The translations under genes and the position numbers were made by a program. A DNA stretch of 64,000 nt, taken from NCBI GenBank assembly GCA_017381935.1, contig JAFOBG010000063.1, forward strand, positions 40,710-104,709, written 5' to 3'. The notes under the pieces are model-generated. The model was not told the DNA's origin. It searched no databases and saw only the letters and a program-made list of their open reading frames with translations. Shown piece after piece: positions 51,573 to 62,013 of the stretch. The stretch is from Alistipes sp. GTDB taxonomy: Bacteria > Bacteroidota > Bacteroidia > Bacteroidales > Rikenellaceae. The number at the start of each line of letters is the position of its first letter. Position 1 is the first letter of the stretch.

Positions 51573-54500
51573 ATGAAAAATTACAGAATCTTTGTTGAGA
51601 AATATGCCGAGTTCCAAGTAGAAACTCATGCTTTACAAAGCGAACTCAATGAGAATCTCGGCCTTAATATCAAGTCGCTTCGTGTACTGAATGTATATGA
51701 TTTGTTCGGCTTTACAGAGGAACTTATTGAGCGTTGTCGTTACTCTGTATTTGGCGAGATTGTTACTGATAAAGTAACAGATAGTTGTCCGCTTGAGGGC
51801 CTAAAGTACCTTGCAGTAGAGTGCCTGCCAGGTCAGTTTGACCAGCGTGCATCTTCTGCTGTTGATTGTGTTCGCCTTATTGAGCCGACTGCAAATGTGA
51901 AGATTCGTAGCTCTAAACTGCTTATATTTGACAATGGAGTAAGTGATGCAGATATAGAGGCTGTAAAGCACTATTATATCAATGCTGTTGAGTCTCGAGA
52001 GAAGGATTTGTCTCTTCTTTCAGATAATGAGCAGGCTGAAATTCGTCCTGTGCCAATTCTTGAGGGCTTTACAGATATGACAGAGGAGGAACTTGCTCCT
52101 TATTGTAAAGAGAACTCTCTTGCAATGAACGCAGATGACTTGCGTGAGGTTGTTAACTACTTCCGTACAGAGGGCCGTAATCCATCACAAACAGAGCTAC
52201 GTATTCTTGATACGTATTGGAGTGATCACTGCCGTCATACAACATTTACTACAGAGATAACAGAGATTAAGATTGATGACTCATTTATGAAGTCTGAGTT
52301 TGAGAGTGCGCTTGCAGAGTTTGGCATGATGCGCACAGAACTTGGTCGTGAGCATAAGAGTCTTTGTCTAATGGAGATTGCTACTATTGGCGCTCGTTAC
52401 CTTCGTCATAAGGGCCTGCTTGATGATATGGAGCAGAGTGAGGAGAATAACGCATGTAGCATCTTTGTCGATGTCAATGTTGATGGACAGAGCGAGAAGT
52501 GGTTGCTTCAGTTTAAGAACGAGACGCATAACCACCCAACAGAGATTGAACCGTTTGGGGGTGCATCAACTTGTCTTGGCGGTGCTATTCGAGACCCATT
52601 GTCTGGTCGTGCATACGTATATCAGGCGATGCGAGTAACAGGTGCTGGTAATATATACAAAGGTGTAGCGGAAACTATGCAGGGGAAGTTGCCTCAGAGA
52701 GTTATCTCTCGTAAGGCTGCTGCAGGATATTCGAGCTATGGAAACCAGATAGGCCTTGCAACAACTCATGTGCGAGAGATTTTCCATGAGAACTATGTTG
52801 CAAAGCGTCTTGAAGTCGGTGCGGTTGTAGGTGCCGTTAAAGCTGATAATGTACGTCGTGAGTCTCCTACTCCTGGAGATGTTGTATTGCTTATGGGCGG
52901 TAGAACAGGTCGAGATGGAATAGGTGGAGCTACAGGCTCTTCTAAGCAACATACAGCAGCTTCTCTTGAGGAGTGTGGTTCAGAGGTCCAAAAGGGTAAT
53001 GCTCCTGAGGAACGCAAAATTCAGCGTCTGTTCCGTCGTGCAGATGTTACACGCCTTATAAAGAAGTCAAATGACTTTGGAGCAGGAGGTGTGAGTGTAG
53101 CAATTGGAGAGCTTACAGATGGTCTTGATATATACTTGGACCGAGTACCGGTTAAGTATAATGGACTTAATTCGACAGAGCTTGCAATCAGTGAGTCTCA
53201 GGAGCGTATGTCTGTCGTTGTTGAACGTAAAGATATGGAGACAATGATGGCTCTCTGTGCTGAAGAGAATGTTGAGGTTACACATGTTGCCGATGTAACA
53301 GATACTCAGCGTATGAGAATGTACTTCCACGATCAGTTGATTGTTGACCTGAAGCGTGATTTTATTGATAGTGCAGGTGCAAAGCACTATACTCAGGTAA
53401 CTATACCGGCTGTTGAGGAACGTAATCCGTTTGCTCGTACAGTTGAGGGTGCTACAATTACTGAGCAACTTGCAGAGAACCTGAAGGATTGGAATGTAGT
53501 AAGCCAGAAGGGTCTTATTGAAATGTTTGACTCTACAATCGGTGCTTCAACGGTATTGATGCCGTTTGGAGGTGCAACTCAGCGTACAGAGAGTCAGGTA
53601 TCAGTGCAGACTTTGCCTGTTCGTCATGGCAAGACTAATACTGCAAGTATTATGGCATTTGGTTACAATCCATATATCTCAAGTTGGAGCCCATATCACG
53701 GAGCACAATATGCCGTAGTGGAGGCTGTAGCTAAGGTTGTAGCTGCCGGTGCAAGATTTGATAAGATGCGTTTCTCTTATCAAGAGTATTTTGAGAGAAT
53801 GACAGATCGTAGTTCATGGGGTAAACCTATGGCTGCACTGTTGGGTGCTTTAAAGATGCAACATGCACTTGGCTTACCATCTATCGGTGGTAAGGACTCT
53901 ATGAGTGGAACATTTAATGATATTAAGGTTCCGCCAACCCTTATTGCTTTTGGTATTACAACTGTAGATGCACGTACTGTTATTAGCCCTGAATTTAAGG
54001 CTGCAGGTAATAAACTATATTTGGTAAAACATACTCCAAAATCTGATTATACACCTGATTGTGAGGCTCTGCGTCGTAACTTTACACTCGTTACAGACCT
54101 TATTGAAAAGGGTTGCGTAGTGGCAGCTTATGCAGTGGGCTTTGGAGGTGTAGCTGAGGCTGTATCGAAGATGAGTTTCGGTAATGAGATAGGTGCTACT
54201 CTTACTATTGATAGTAGTGAGTTGTTTGATTACAACTATGGCTCTATAGTCGTAGAGAGTACAGAGGAGATTGCAGGAGCAATTCTTTTGGGTCATACCG
54301 TTGCTGAGAAGAGTATTACTGTAAATGGTTGCAGTGTAGATATAACAGAACTTTATAAGGCAAATACAGCACGTTTTGAGTGCGTATATCCATCTAAGGG
54401 ACTTGCAGGAGAGCCTTGTCGTGAGTCTAACTACGCAGTTGGGGCTCCAAAGTATAAGGGTGAGGCAGTAGATACAGTCAAGGTTTATCTGCCTGTGTTC

Positions 54501-55274
54501 CCAGGTACAAACTGTGATTATGATACAGCTCGTGCTTTTGAGCGTGCAGGCGCACAAACAGAGATTGGCGTATTCTGTAACCTCACTTCAGATGCTATTT
54601 TTGATTCAATCAAGCGCATGTGTGCAGCTATTGATAATAGCCATATCCTTGTATTGAGTGGAGGTTTCTCACTTGGTGATGAGCCTGATGGTAGCGGTAA
54701 GTTTATTGCAGGTGTGCTCAATAATGCAGATGTTACAAAGTCTGTACATGCTCTCCTTGATAGAGGTGGACTTATTTTGGGTATCTGTAATGGATTCCAG
54801 GCATTGGTAAAGTCTGGTTTGCTCCCTTATGGGCGTCTTGGTATGGTAACAACAGCATCACCAACACTCTTCCATAATGATATTCATCGCCATATTTCAC
54901 AGATTGTTACAACCCGTGTAGGAACAACCGCTTCTCCATGGTTATCTTCGTTTAATGTTGGCGACTTGCACTCAATAGCAGTGAGCCACGGAGAGGGTAA
55001 ATTTGTAGTTAGTCCTCAGTTTGCAGAGGAGTTGTTTGCTAATGGACAGGTGGCATTCCAGTATGCAGACGCAGAGGGGCATGCAACTACAGATGCTCCA
55101 TATAACCCTAATGGCTCATCTTATGGTATTGAGGGTATTATAAGTCGCAATGGACAGATTCTCGGCAAAATGGGCCATACAGAGCGTTATATAGATGGTC
55201 TGTTTAAGAATATAGCAGGCGAAAAGAGTCAGAATATTTTTGAGAATGCAGTTCGTTATTTTAAGGGTGAGTAG
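51573..55274 (+). CDS. purL: Phosphoribosylformylglycinamidine synthase (single-chain)
   Basis: 1233 aa, large single-chain form. Converts FGAR + Gln + ATP to FGAM. The N-terminal PurS-like region is followed by LDTYWSDHCRHTTF, the ATP-binding core (NETHNHPTEIEPFGGASTC cut here as NETHNHPTEIEPFGG), and GGKDSMSGTF in the second half. The C-terminal glutaminase domain is intact: PGTNCDYDTARAFE, LILGICNGFQALVKSG with the nucleophile Cys, and MGHTERY with the catalytic His and Glu. So this amidotransferase, unlike PurF and GuaA here, should use glutamine. Confidence 0.97.
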   Translation: MKNYRIFVEKYAEFQVETHALQSELNENLGLNIKSLRVLNVYDLFGFTEELIERCRYSVFGEIVTDKVTDSCPLEGLKYLAVECLPGQFDQRASSAVDCVRLIEPTANVKIRSSKLLIFDNGVSDADIEAVKHYYINAVESREKDLSLLSDNEQAEIRPVPILEGFTDMTEEELAPYCKENSLAMNADDLREVVNYFRTEGRNPSQTELRILDTYWSDHCRHTTFTTEITEIKIDDSFMKSEFESALAEFGMMRTELGREHKSLCLMEIATIGARYLRHKGLLDDMEQSEENNACSIFVDVNVDGQSEKWLLQFKNETHNHPTEIEPFGGASTCLGGAIRDPLSGRAYVYQAMRVTGAGNIYKGVAETMQGKLPQRVISRKAAAGYSSYGNQIGLATTHVREIFHENYVAKRLEVGAVVGAVKADNVRRESPTPGDVVLLMGGRTGRDGIGGATGSSKQHTAASLEECGSEVQKGNAPEERKIQRLFRRADVTRLIKKSNDFGAGGVSVAIGELTDGLDIYLDRVPVKYNGLNSTELAISESQERMSVVVERKDMETMMALCAEENVEVTHVADVTDTQRMRMYFHDQLIVDLKRDFIDSAGAKHYTQVTIPAVEERNPFARTVEGATITEQLAENLKDWNVVSQKGLIEMFDSTIGASTVLMPFGGATQRTESQVSVQTLPVRHGKTNTASIMAFGYNPYISSWSPYHGAQYAVVEAVAKVVAAGARFDKMRFSYQEYFERMTDRSSWGKPMAALLGALKMQHALGLPSIGGKDSMSGTFNDIKVPPTLIAFGITTVDARTVISPEFKAAGNKLYLVKHTPKSDYTPDCEALRRNFTLVTDLIEKGCVVAAYAVGFGGVAEAVSKMSFGNEIGATLTIDSSELFDYNYGSIVVESTEEIAGAILLGHTVAEKSITVNGCSVDITELYKANTARFECVYPSKGLAGEPCRESNYAVGAPKYKGEAVDTVKVYLPVFPGTNCDYDTARAFERAGAQTEIGVFCNLTSDAIFDSIKRMCAAIDNSHILVLSGGFSLGDEPDGSGKFIAGVLNNADVTKSVHALLDRGGLILGICNGFQALVKSGLLPYGRLGMVTTASPTLFHNDIHRHISQIVTTRVGTTASPWLSSFNVGDLHSIAVSHGEGKFVVSPQFAEELFANGQVAFQYADAEGHATTDAPYNPNGSSYGIEGIISRNGQILGKMGHTERYIDGLFKNIAGEKSQNIFENAVRYFKGE

Positions 55275-55295
55275 TTATATTATATATTAGGTACA

Positions 55296-56666
55296 ATGAG
55301 TGTTTTAGGAGTTTATGGAGTAGAACATACCTCGTCAATCATCTACTACGGTCTGCACACTATGCAGCACCGCGGTCAGGAGGGTTGCGGAATGGTATGT
55401 GTAGATCACGAAGGAAATATGAAACGCCACCGTGGTCTGGGATTGGTATCAGAGGTGTTCAATGAGCAAAAGATTGCAGCTCTTGACGGAAAGATGGGTA
55501 TTGGTCACGTGCTTTATACCGGTGCAGCGTCGCGCGGTGTAGATAATGTTCAGCCACTCTACTTCCGCCATGGCTCTGGAGATTTTGCTCTGGCACATAA
55601 CGGGAATGTGGTTAATGCAGAGATACTTACGGCTGCGTTAGAAAATAGGGGCTCTCTGTTCCACTCTCACTCAGACGCAGAACTATTAGCACATCTTATT
55701 AAGAAGGATAATCCCGACGAGCCTCGTATCTTCTCGATTATTGAGGCCTTGAGACAGATGGAGGGCGCTTTTGTCTTTCTGATTATGACTAAAAATCGCC
55801 TCTATGCTTGTCGTGATAAGTATGGATTTCACCCGCTCTCGATTGGTAAGATTGGCGATGGCTATGTGGTAAGTAGCGAGACTTGTGCCTTTGATACTAT
55901 CGGTGCACAGTTTGTTCGAGATGTCGCTCCGGGCGAGATTGTGACAATAGACAAGAAGGGTATCCGCTCTTCATTCTACACAGAGCCGAGTGAGTGTAAG
56001 TGCAAGATGTGCGCGATGGAGTATATCTACTTTGCTCGCCCTGATAGTGATATTGATGGCTGTAATGTCCACGCATATCGTAAGGAGTCTGGTCGCCGCC
56101 TGTTTAAGGAGGCTCCGGCTGATGCAGATATTGTAGTAGGAGTACCCGATTCGAGTCTTAGTGCTGCGCAGGGTTATAGCGAGGCAAGTGGTCTGCCTTA
56201 CGAAATGGGCTTGATAAAGAATAAGTATGTCGGCCGAACATTTATCCAACCTTCTCAAGCTCTCAGAGAGAAAGGTGTAAGAATGAAACTCTCGCCGGTG
56301 CGCTCGATTGTGAGTGGTAAGCGTGTCGTTCTTGTGGATGACTCTATTGTAAGAGGTACAACTTCGCGTCGTATTGTCAATATGCTTCGTGAGTCTGGTG
56401 CAACAGAGGTCCATGTACGTATTGCAAGCCCTACGATGACTCATCCATGTTTTTATGGCGTGGATACATCAACACTTGAGGAGTTGATGCTCGCTCGAAT
56501 GAATGTTGAAGAGGCTTGTAAAGCTATTGGAGCTGATAGCTTGGCATTTTTGTCATATGAGTCAACTCTTAAATCTGCTCTGAACCGAACCGATATGTGT
56601 TTAGCATGTTTTGATGGGAACTATCCGACAGAGTTGTATAAGTCAATTGAAGAGATAAATAAATAA
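55296..56666 (+). CDS. purF: Amidophosphoribosyltransferase lacking the glutaminase nucleophile
   Basis: 456 aa. First committed purine step, PRPP to phosphoribosylamine. The phosphoribosyltransferase half is complete ([18 protein letters not shown]) and the Fe-S-type Cys are kept ([43 protein letters not shown]). The Ntn-glutaminase half starts [13 protein letters not shown]: where other PurF proteins have the processed Cys of ECGVFG there is only the initiator Met, and Arg of GHVRY is Leu73. No in-frame start upstream restores the Cys, because a stop lies 24 bases before the ATG. Ammonia-dependent activity is predicted. Confidence 0.95.
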   Translation: MSVLGVYGVEHTSSIIYYGLHTMQHRGQEGCGMVCVDHEGNMKRHRGLGLVSEVFNEQKIAALDGKMGIGHVLYTGAASRGVDNVQPLYFRHGSGDFALAHNGNVVNAEILTAALENRGSLFHSHSDAELLAHLIKKDNPDEPRIFSIIEALRQMEGAFVFLIMTKNRLYACRDKYGFHPLSIGKIGDGYVVSSETCAFDTIGAQFVRDVAPGEIVTIDKKGIRSSFYTEPSECKCKMCAMEYIYFARPDSDIDGCNVHAYRKESGRRLFKEAPADADIVVGVPDSSLSAAQGYSEASGLPYEMGLIKNKYVGRTFIQPSQALREKGVRMKLSPVRSIVSGKRVVLVDDSIVRGTTSRRIVNMLRESGATEVHVRIASPTMTHPCFYGVDTSTLEELMLARMNVEEACKAIGADSLAFLSYESTLKSALNRTDMCLACFDGNYPTELYKSIEEINK

Positions 56667-56676
56667 CAATAAAATT

Positions 56677-57702
56677 ATGGCTGTAAATTACGAAAAAGCA
56701 GGTGTAAACCTGGAGGCGGGCTATGAGGTAGTACGCCGTATTAAGCAACACGTTGCCTCTACTCAGCGTAAAGGTACAATGGGTAATATTGGAGCTTTTG
56801 GAGGTATGTTTGACCTTGCATCGCTCGCAGTAAAGGAACCTGTGCTTGTTAGTGGTACGGATGGCGTAGGTACAAAGCTAAAGATTGCATTTGCACTTGA
56901 TAAGCATGATACTATCGGTATTGATGCAGTTGCAATGTGTGTAAATGATGTTTTGGCGCAGGGTGCAGAACCTCTCTTCTTCCTTGATTATGTAGCTTTA
57001 GGTCATAATATTCCTCAAAAGGTTGAGGCTATCGTTGCCGGTGTTGCTGAGGGTTGCCGTCAGGCTGGTTGTGCCCTTATTGGTGGCGAGACGGCCGAGA
57101 TGCCGGGTATGTATGAGGGTGGCGATTATGATATTGCTGGTTTTACATGCGGTGTTGTTGAGAAGTCTCAGCTTATTGATGGTAGTAAGGTAAAGGTGGG
57201 CGATGTGCTTGTCGGTATTGCTTCAAGTGGTGTTCACTCAAACGGCTTCAGCCTTGTTCGTAAGGTTGTATCTGATAATAATCTTGACCTTAATGCAGAG
57301 TATGAGGAGCTAAATGGTGCTAAGTTGGGTGAAACTCTACTTACTCCTACAAAGATTTATGTTCGTCAGGTGCTTGAGGTTATTCGTAATTGTGATGTTC
57401 ATGGTATCTGCCACATTACAGGTGGTGGTTTTGATGAAAATATTCCTCGTGTACTCCATGAGGGTCAGGGCCTTGAAATTACAGAGGGTACTTGGGAAAT
57501 TCTTCCGGTATTTCGCCTGCTTGAAAAGTATGGCCAAATTCCTCACCGTGAGATGTTTAACATCTTTAACATGGGTGTAGGTATGGTTGTGGTTCTTGAT
57601 GCAAGTGAGGCTGATAAGGCTATAGAGATTCTTACAGCTGCAGGAGAAAAGGCTTCAGTTATCGGCCGTGTAACAGATGCAGAAGGCGTTGTTATTAAGT
57701 AA
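56677..57702 (+). CDS. purM: Phosphoribosylformylglycinamidine cyclo-ligase
   Basis: 341 aa. Closes the imidazole ring: FGAM + ATP to [39 protein letters not shown] and [13 protein letters not shown] are the ATP-binding and PurM/SelD-fold signatures; [16 protein letters not shown] and [14 protein letters not shown] close the protein. Length standard. Eleven bases after purF and four bases before purN. Confidence 0.97.
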   Translation: MAVNYEKAGVNLEAGYEVVRRIKQHVASTQRKGTMGNIGAFGGMFDLASLAVKEPVLVSGTDGVGTKLKIAFALDKHDTIGIDAVAMCVNDVLAQGAEPLFFLDYVALGHNIPQKVEAIVAGVAEGCRQAGCALIGGETAEMPGMYEGGDYDIAGFTCGVVEKSQLIDGSKVKVGDVLVGIASSGVHSNGFSLVRKVVSDNNLDLNAEYEELNGAKLGETLLTPTKIYVRQVLEVIRNCDVHGICHITGGGFDENIPRVLHEGQGLEITEGTWEILPVFRLLEKYGQIPHREMFNIFNMGVGMVVVLDASEADKAIEILTAAGEKASVIGRVTDAEGVVIK

Positions 57703-57705
57703 TTT

Positions 57706-58266
57706 ATGCACAGAATAGCTGTATTTGCAAGCGGTGCTGGCTCTAACTTTGAGGCGATAACAACTGCATGTCAAAGAGGAGAGATTAACGCAGAGGTGGT
57801 TTTGATGGTATGTGATAAACCGCAAGCGGCTGTTATTGATAAAGCCATAAGACTTGGCGTGGATTATTTCGCTTTCTCTGCAAAGGATTACTATTCAAAG
57901 GCAGAGTATGAGCAGATAATTGTCGAACTGTTGGATAAAAAAGGTGTTGAGTTGGTGTGCCTTGCCGGTTATATGCGTATTGTGGGCGATACACTGCTTA
58001 ATGCTTATGGCGGTAAGATAATTAATATCCATCCATCACTTTTGCCATCTTTTGCAGGAGCAAGAGCTGTAGAGCAGGCTTTGGAGTATGGTGTTAAGGT
58101 ATTTGGTATTACTATTCATTGGGTTGATCATACACTTGACGGTGGTAAAATTATCGCACAACGAGCCTTTGAGTATTACGGGAATAGTGCAGACAAGGTG
58201 CATCGTATTGGTCAGCAAATAGAGCATAAAATGTATGTAGAAACGATTAAAAATATATTAAAATAG
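57706..58266 (+). CDS. purN: Phosphoribosylglycinamide formyltransferase
   Basis: 186 aa. Transfers formyl from 10-formyl-THF to GAR. IAVFASGAGSNFEAITTAC binds the phosphate; LAGYMRIVGDTLLNAY and IINIHPSLLPSFAGARAVEQ carry the catalytic Asn-His; TIHWVDHTLDGGKII has the catalytic Asp. Slightly short at the C-terminus but complete. Its substrate cofactor is supplied by FolD in the same operon. Confidence 0.96.
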   Translation: MHRIAVFASGAGSNFEAITTACQRGEINAEVVLMVCDKPQAAVIDKAIRLGVDYFAFSAKDYYSKAEYEQIIVELLDKKGVELVCLAGYMRIVGDTLLNAYGGKIINIHPSLLPSFAGARAVEQALEYGVKVFGITIHWVDHTLDGGKIIAQRAFEYYGNSADKVHRIGQQIEHKMYVETIKNILK

Positions 58267-58274
58267 ATATTGAA

Positions 58275-59807
58275 ATGAAGAGAGCATTAGTTAGTGTTAG
58301 CGATAAGGGAGGCCTTGTAGAGTTCGTTTCGGGCCTTGCGTCGCTTGGTTGGGAGATTATTGCAACAGGAGGTACTCAGCGTCTATTAGAGGAGAAGGGT
58401 GTAAAGACTATCGGTATTAGTGATGTTACAGGCTTCCCTGAGATTTGTGATGGTCGTGTAAAGACCCTCCATCCAAAGGTTCATGGTGGTCTGTTGGCTC
58501 GCCGTGATGAGGCAAGCCACCTTGAGGCACTCAAGGAGAATGGTATTGAGTTTATCGACCTTGTTTGTGTAAACCTCTATCCGTTCCGTCAGACAATTGC
58601 AAAGAAAGATGTAACTATGGAGGACGCTATCGAGAATATTGACATCGGTGGTCCATCAATGCTGCGTAGTGCTGCAAAGAACTATCGTGATGTTACTGTT
58701 GTTTGCGATCCGGCAGATTATCAAGCTGTTCTTGCAGAGATTTCAGAGACAGGTAATACAAAGCTTGAGACTCGTCTGGCACTCTCTGCAAAAGCTTATA
58801 CACATACTGCTCAGTATGATAGCTGTATTGCAACCTTTATGCGTGAGAAGGCAGGCCTTTCAGAGAAACTCTTCCTTGAGTTTGATGTAAAGCAGGGTCT
58901 TCGTTATGGCGAGAACCCACACCAGAGTGCGAAGTTCTACTCTGACAACCAGACCACAGCATTCTCTCTTGCTTATGCAGAGCAGCTTGGCGGTAAGGAG
59001 CTCTCTTACAACAATATTCAGGATGCAAATGCTGCTCTTAATATTGTTCGTGAGTTTGACGAGCCATTCTGTGTTGCCCTTAAGCATATGAACCCTTGTG
59101 GTGCCGCTATCGGTAAGACAATCGAGGAGGCTTGGAGTGCTGCTTACGAGGCTGATAAGGTATCTATCTATGGCGGTATCGTCGCTGTAAACCGTCCACT
59201 TACAGCTGAGGTAGCACTCGGTATGAAACCAATCTTCCTTGAGATTGTTATGGCTCCAGACTTTACAGCAGAGGCTCTGGAAATCCTCTCTGCGAAGAAG
59301 AATCTGCGCCTGCTGAAGGTTGATATGACAAAGTCTGATAAGCCAATCAACCAGTATATCAGCGTAAATGGAGGTCTGCTTGTTCAGCAGCTTGATACTC
59401 TGACAAAGGAGGTTACTGAGGATATGTGCGTAACAGAGACCAAGCCTACAGAGGCGCAGCTTGTTGATATGAACTTCGGCTGGAGAGTTGTTAAGCACGT
59501 TAAGTCAAATGCTATTGCAGTTGTTAAGGATGGCCATACACTCGGTGTTGGCGCAGGTCAGATGAACCGTGTAGGTTCTGCAGAGATTGCACTCAAGCAG
59601 GCTCAAGCAGCAGGTTTTACCGAGGGCCTTGTTCTTACATCAGACGGCTTCCTTCCATTTGATGACACTGTAGCATTCGCTGCTCAGTATGGTGTTACAG
59701 CTATCGTTCAGCCAGGCGGAAGTATCCGTGATGAGGACTCTATCCGCAAGGCTAACGAGTTGGGTATCACAATGCTATTTACAGGCATGCGCCACTTCAA
59801 ACACTAA
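58275..59807 (+). CDS. purH: Bifunctional AICAR transformylase / IMP cyclohydrolase
   Basis: 510 aa. The last two steps to IMP. The N-terminal MGS-like IMP cyclohydrolase domain (ALVSVSDKGGLVEFVSGL; IIATGGTQRLLEEKGV; GRVKTLHPKVHGGLLARRD) is followed by the AICAR transformylase domain (LRYGENPHQSAKFY; LSYNNIQDANAALNIV; ALKHMNPCGAAIG with the catalytic Lys-His). C-terminal IVQPGGSIRDED and FTGMRHFKH are typical. Eight bases after purN. Confidence 0.97.
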   Translation: MKRALVSVSDKGGLVEFVSGLASLGWEIIATGGTQRLLEEKGVKTIGISDVTGFPEICDGRVKTLHPKVHGGLLARRDEASHLEALKENGIEFIDLVCVNLYPFRQTIAKKDVTMEDAIENIDIGGPSMLRSAAKNYRDVTVVCDPADYQAVLAEISETGNTKLETRLALSAKAYTHTAQYDSCIATFMREKAGLSEKLFLEFDVKQGLRYGENPHQSAKFYSDNQTTAFSLAYAEQLGGKELSYNNIQDANAALNIVREFDEPFCVALKHMNPCGAAIGKTIEEAWSAAYEADKVSIYGGIVAVNRPLTAEVALGMKPIFLEIVMAPDFTAEALEILSAKKNLRLLKVDMTKSDKPINQYISVNGGLLVQQLDTLTKEVTEDMCVTETKPTEAQLVDMNFGWRVVKHVKSNAIAVVKDGHTLGVGAGQMNRVGSAEIALKQAQAAGFTEGLVLTSDGFLPFDDTVAFAAQYGVTAIVQPGGSIRDEDSIRKANELGITMLFTGMRHFKH

Positions 59808-59822
59808 TAGTTAGTTTCTGAT

Positions 59823-61076
59823 ATGGGCAAAAAAGTATTAGTTATAGGTTCGGGTGGTCGTGAGCACGCCATTGTTGATGCACTCAGCCGCTCAGCGCAG
59901 GTGGAGAAGATATATTGCGCTCCCGGTAATGCAGGTATTGCGACTCAGGCGGAGTGTGTAGCTATTAAGGATACTGACGTGGAGGGGCTGAAGGCATTTG
60001 CCGTTGAGAATGGCATTGACCTTACCGTTGTTGGCCCGGAGGCTTCGCTGGCTGTTGGTGTTGTGGATGCTTTCCGTGCTGCCGGTCTTAAGATTTTCGG
60101 TCATACAAAGGCAGCAACACGCATTGAGTCGAGCAAGGAGTTTGCAAAGCAGTTGATGGTTAAGTATGACATCCCGACCGCTGCATACGAGGCATTTGAT
60201 AACTATGAGAATGCAAAGGCTTATGTAGATAAGACAGGTGTACCTACAGTCCTCAAATATGATGGTTTGGCTGCAGGTAAGGGTGTTGTTGTGGCTATGA
60301 CTTCAGAGGAGGCTGATGAGGCTTTGAGAGATATGCTCCTTGACGAGAGTTTTGGTCGTGGTCGTGTGGTAATTGAGCAATTCCTTGAAGGTCCAGAGTT
60401 TTCGCTGATGTGCTTTGTGTGTGGTGATAAACTCTATCCTATGCCTGTTGCTCAAGACCATAAAAGAGCTTATGATGGCGATCAAGGTCCTAATACAGGC
60501 GGTATGGGAGCCTATACTTGTCTGCCATTTATCTCTGACGAGGATTTGCAGTATGCTATGGAGGCAATTATGCGTCCTACAGCAGAGGCTATGGTGGCTG
60601 AGGGTTGCCCACTTACAGGTGTACTCTATGGTGGACTGATGAAGACTAAAGATGGTATTAAAGTTATCGAGTTTAATGCTCGTTTTGGCGACCCTGAAAC
60701 AGAGGTAGTCCTACCACTTTTGTCAAGCGATATTTATGATATTTTTGAGGCTGTTGCAACTCAAAATTCAGCCGTAGAGCCTACATGGGAGAGCTGTGCA
60801 ACACTCGGAATTGTACTTGCCTCAAAAGGTTATCCTGGTAGCTATGAAAAGGGATACGCAATAGAGGGTCTTGAGAGTGTTGATGGTACTGCTTATCACA
60901 TGGGTACAGCTGCAAAAGATGGCAAGATAGTAACCGCAGGAGGCCGTGTGATGATTGTTGTCTGCAAAGCCGAGACCCTTGCTGCAGCTCACGCTAAGGC
61001 GAATAGTGAGGTGGCAAAAATTAAGTGTGATAACCTTTTCTATAGAACAGATATAGGACATAAGGCATTTAAGTAA
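59823..61076 (+). CDS. purD: Phosphoribosylamine-glycine ligase
   Basis: 417 aa, ATP-grasp fold. Makes GAR from phosphoribosylamine, glycine and [21 protein letters not shown] is the N-terminal loop; [18 protein letters not shown] and [18 protein letters not shown] bind [19 protein letters not shown] and [20 protein letters not shown] are family signatures with metal-binding Glu/Asn. Standard length. PurF's unstable product is its substrate. Confidence 0.97.
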   Translation: MGKKVLVIGSGGREHAIVDALSRSAQVEKIYCAPGNAGIATQAECVAIKDTDVEGLKAFAVENGIDLTVVGPEASLAVGVVDAFRAAGLKIFGHTKAATRIESSKEFAKQLMVKYDIPTAAYEAFDNYENAKAYVDKTGVPTVLKYDGLAAGKGVVVAMTSEEADEALRDMLLDESFGRGRVVIEQFLEGPEFSLMCFVCGDKLYPMPVAQDHKRAYDGDQGPNTGGMGAYTCLPFISDEDLQYAMEAIMRPTAEAMVAEGCPLTGVLYGGLMKTKDGIKVIEFNARFGDPETEVVLPLLSSDIYDIFEAVATQNSAVEPTWESCATLGIVLASKGYPGSYEKGYAIEGLESVDGTAYHMGTAAKDGKIVTAGGRVMIVVCKAETLAAAHAKANSEVAKIKCDNLFYRTDIGHKAFK

Positions 61077-61081
61077 CTCTA

Positions 61082-61104
61082 TTGAAACTTGCGAACAGTT
61101 TCAA
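61082..61104. other. Hairpin in the purD-folD spacer
   Basis: TTGAAACT / AGTTTCAA with a 7-base loop in the 67-bp spacer; no T tract follows, so it may stabilise or process the mRNA rather than terminate it. Confidence 0.35.
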
Positions 61105-61143
61105 AACAGTTACTATGAGATAGAACTATTAAAATTCCAGAAT

Positions 61144-61992
61144 ATGATTATAGATGGAAAACAACTCTCAGCTAAGCTCAAGGAGCAGATGGCAGAGCAG
61201 GTGGTTGAATTGAAAGAGAAATATGGTCGAGTGCCTTCACTTGCAGTAATCCTTGTGGGTGAGAATCCGGCTTCTCAATCTTATGTGAGAGGTAAAATCA
61301 AGGCCTGCGAGGTGTGCGGCTTTGAGAGTATCCTTATAACTCTTCCAGAGACTGTATCAGAGGATGATTTGCTCTCTGAGATAGCAAAACTCAATAGCAA
61401 TGAGAAGGTTGACGGCGTTTTGGTGCAGTTGCCACTACCAAAGCATATCAACGAGGAGAGAGTTATTGATGCTATAGCCCTTGAGAAGGATGTTGATGGT
61501 TTCCATCCTGATAATGTGGCAAACCTTTGGCTCGGTAAGCCTTGTATTAAGCCATGTACACCAAAAGGTGTTATGCGTATGATTGAGGAGTGCGGCTTTA
61601 ATGTTGCAGGAGCAAATGCTGTTGTTGTAGGTCGTAGCAATATTGTAGGTAAGCCTATGGCAAAACTGCTCCTTGATGCAAATGCAACGGTTACTATCGC
61701 TCATTCTCGTACCAAAAACCTTGCAGAGGTTACCCGTAGTGCAGATATTCTTATTGCAGCCGTAGGTCGCCCTCGTATGATTACAGCCGACATGGTGCGG
61801 CCTGGTGCTATTGTGATAGATGTAGGCGTAAATCGTGATTCTGTAACAGGAAAGCTCTGTGGTGATGTCGATTTTGAGTCAGTTAAGGATATTGCTGCTC
61901 ATATTACCCCTGTTCCTGGTGGCGTAGGCCCGATGACAATCACAATGCTTATGCAGAACACAATAGAGTGTTTCCTTAATAGAGTAAAATAA
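61144..61992 (+). CDS. folD: Methylenetetrahydrofolate dehydrogenase / cyclohydrolase
   Basis: 282 aa. Bifunctional; makes 10-formyl-THF for PurN and Pur[20 protein letters not shown] holds the catalytic Lys and Tyr of the active site; [20 protein letters not shown] and [14 protein letters not shown] are the folate-site motifs; [18 protein letters not shown] binds [23 protein letters not shown] is the C-terminal signature. Its place inside the operon matches the cofactor demand. Confidence 0.96.
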   Translation: MIIDGKQLSAKLKEQMAEQVVELKEKYGRVPSLAVILVGENPASQSYVRGKIKACEVCGFESILITLPETVSEDDLLSEIAKLNSNEKVDGVLVQLPLPKHINEERVIDAIALEKDVDGFHPDNVANLWLGKPCIKPCTPKGVMRMIEECGFNVAGANAVVVGRSNIVGKPMAKLLLDANATVTIAHSRTKNLAEVTRSADILIAAVGRPRMITADMVRPGAIVIDVGVNRDSVTGKLCGDVDFESVKDIAAHITPVPGGVGPMTITMLMQNTIECFLNRVK

Positions 61993-62013
61993 ATAACAAA
62001 AACATACCTTATT

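Noticed and set aside
52566-54557. Several open frames antisense to purL (up to 180 codons)
   Set aside because: They follow the codon bias of purL, have low-complexity Cys/Thr-rich products and no promoter; shadows of a conserved gene.
51573-55274. purL as an unusual gene fusion
   Set aside because: The ~1230-aa single-chain PurL with a C-terminal glutaminase is a normal form in many bacteria; its catalytic residues are intact.
58860-59498. 212-codon open frame antisense to purH
   Set aside because: Lies entirely inside a well-conserved gene, with no recognisable motif and no start signals.
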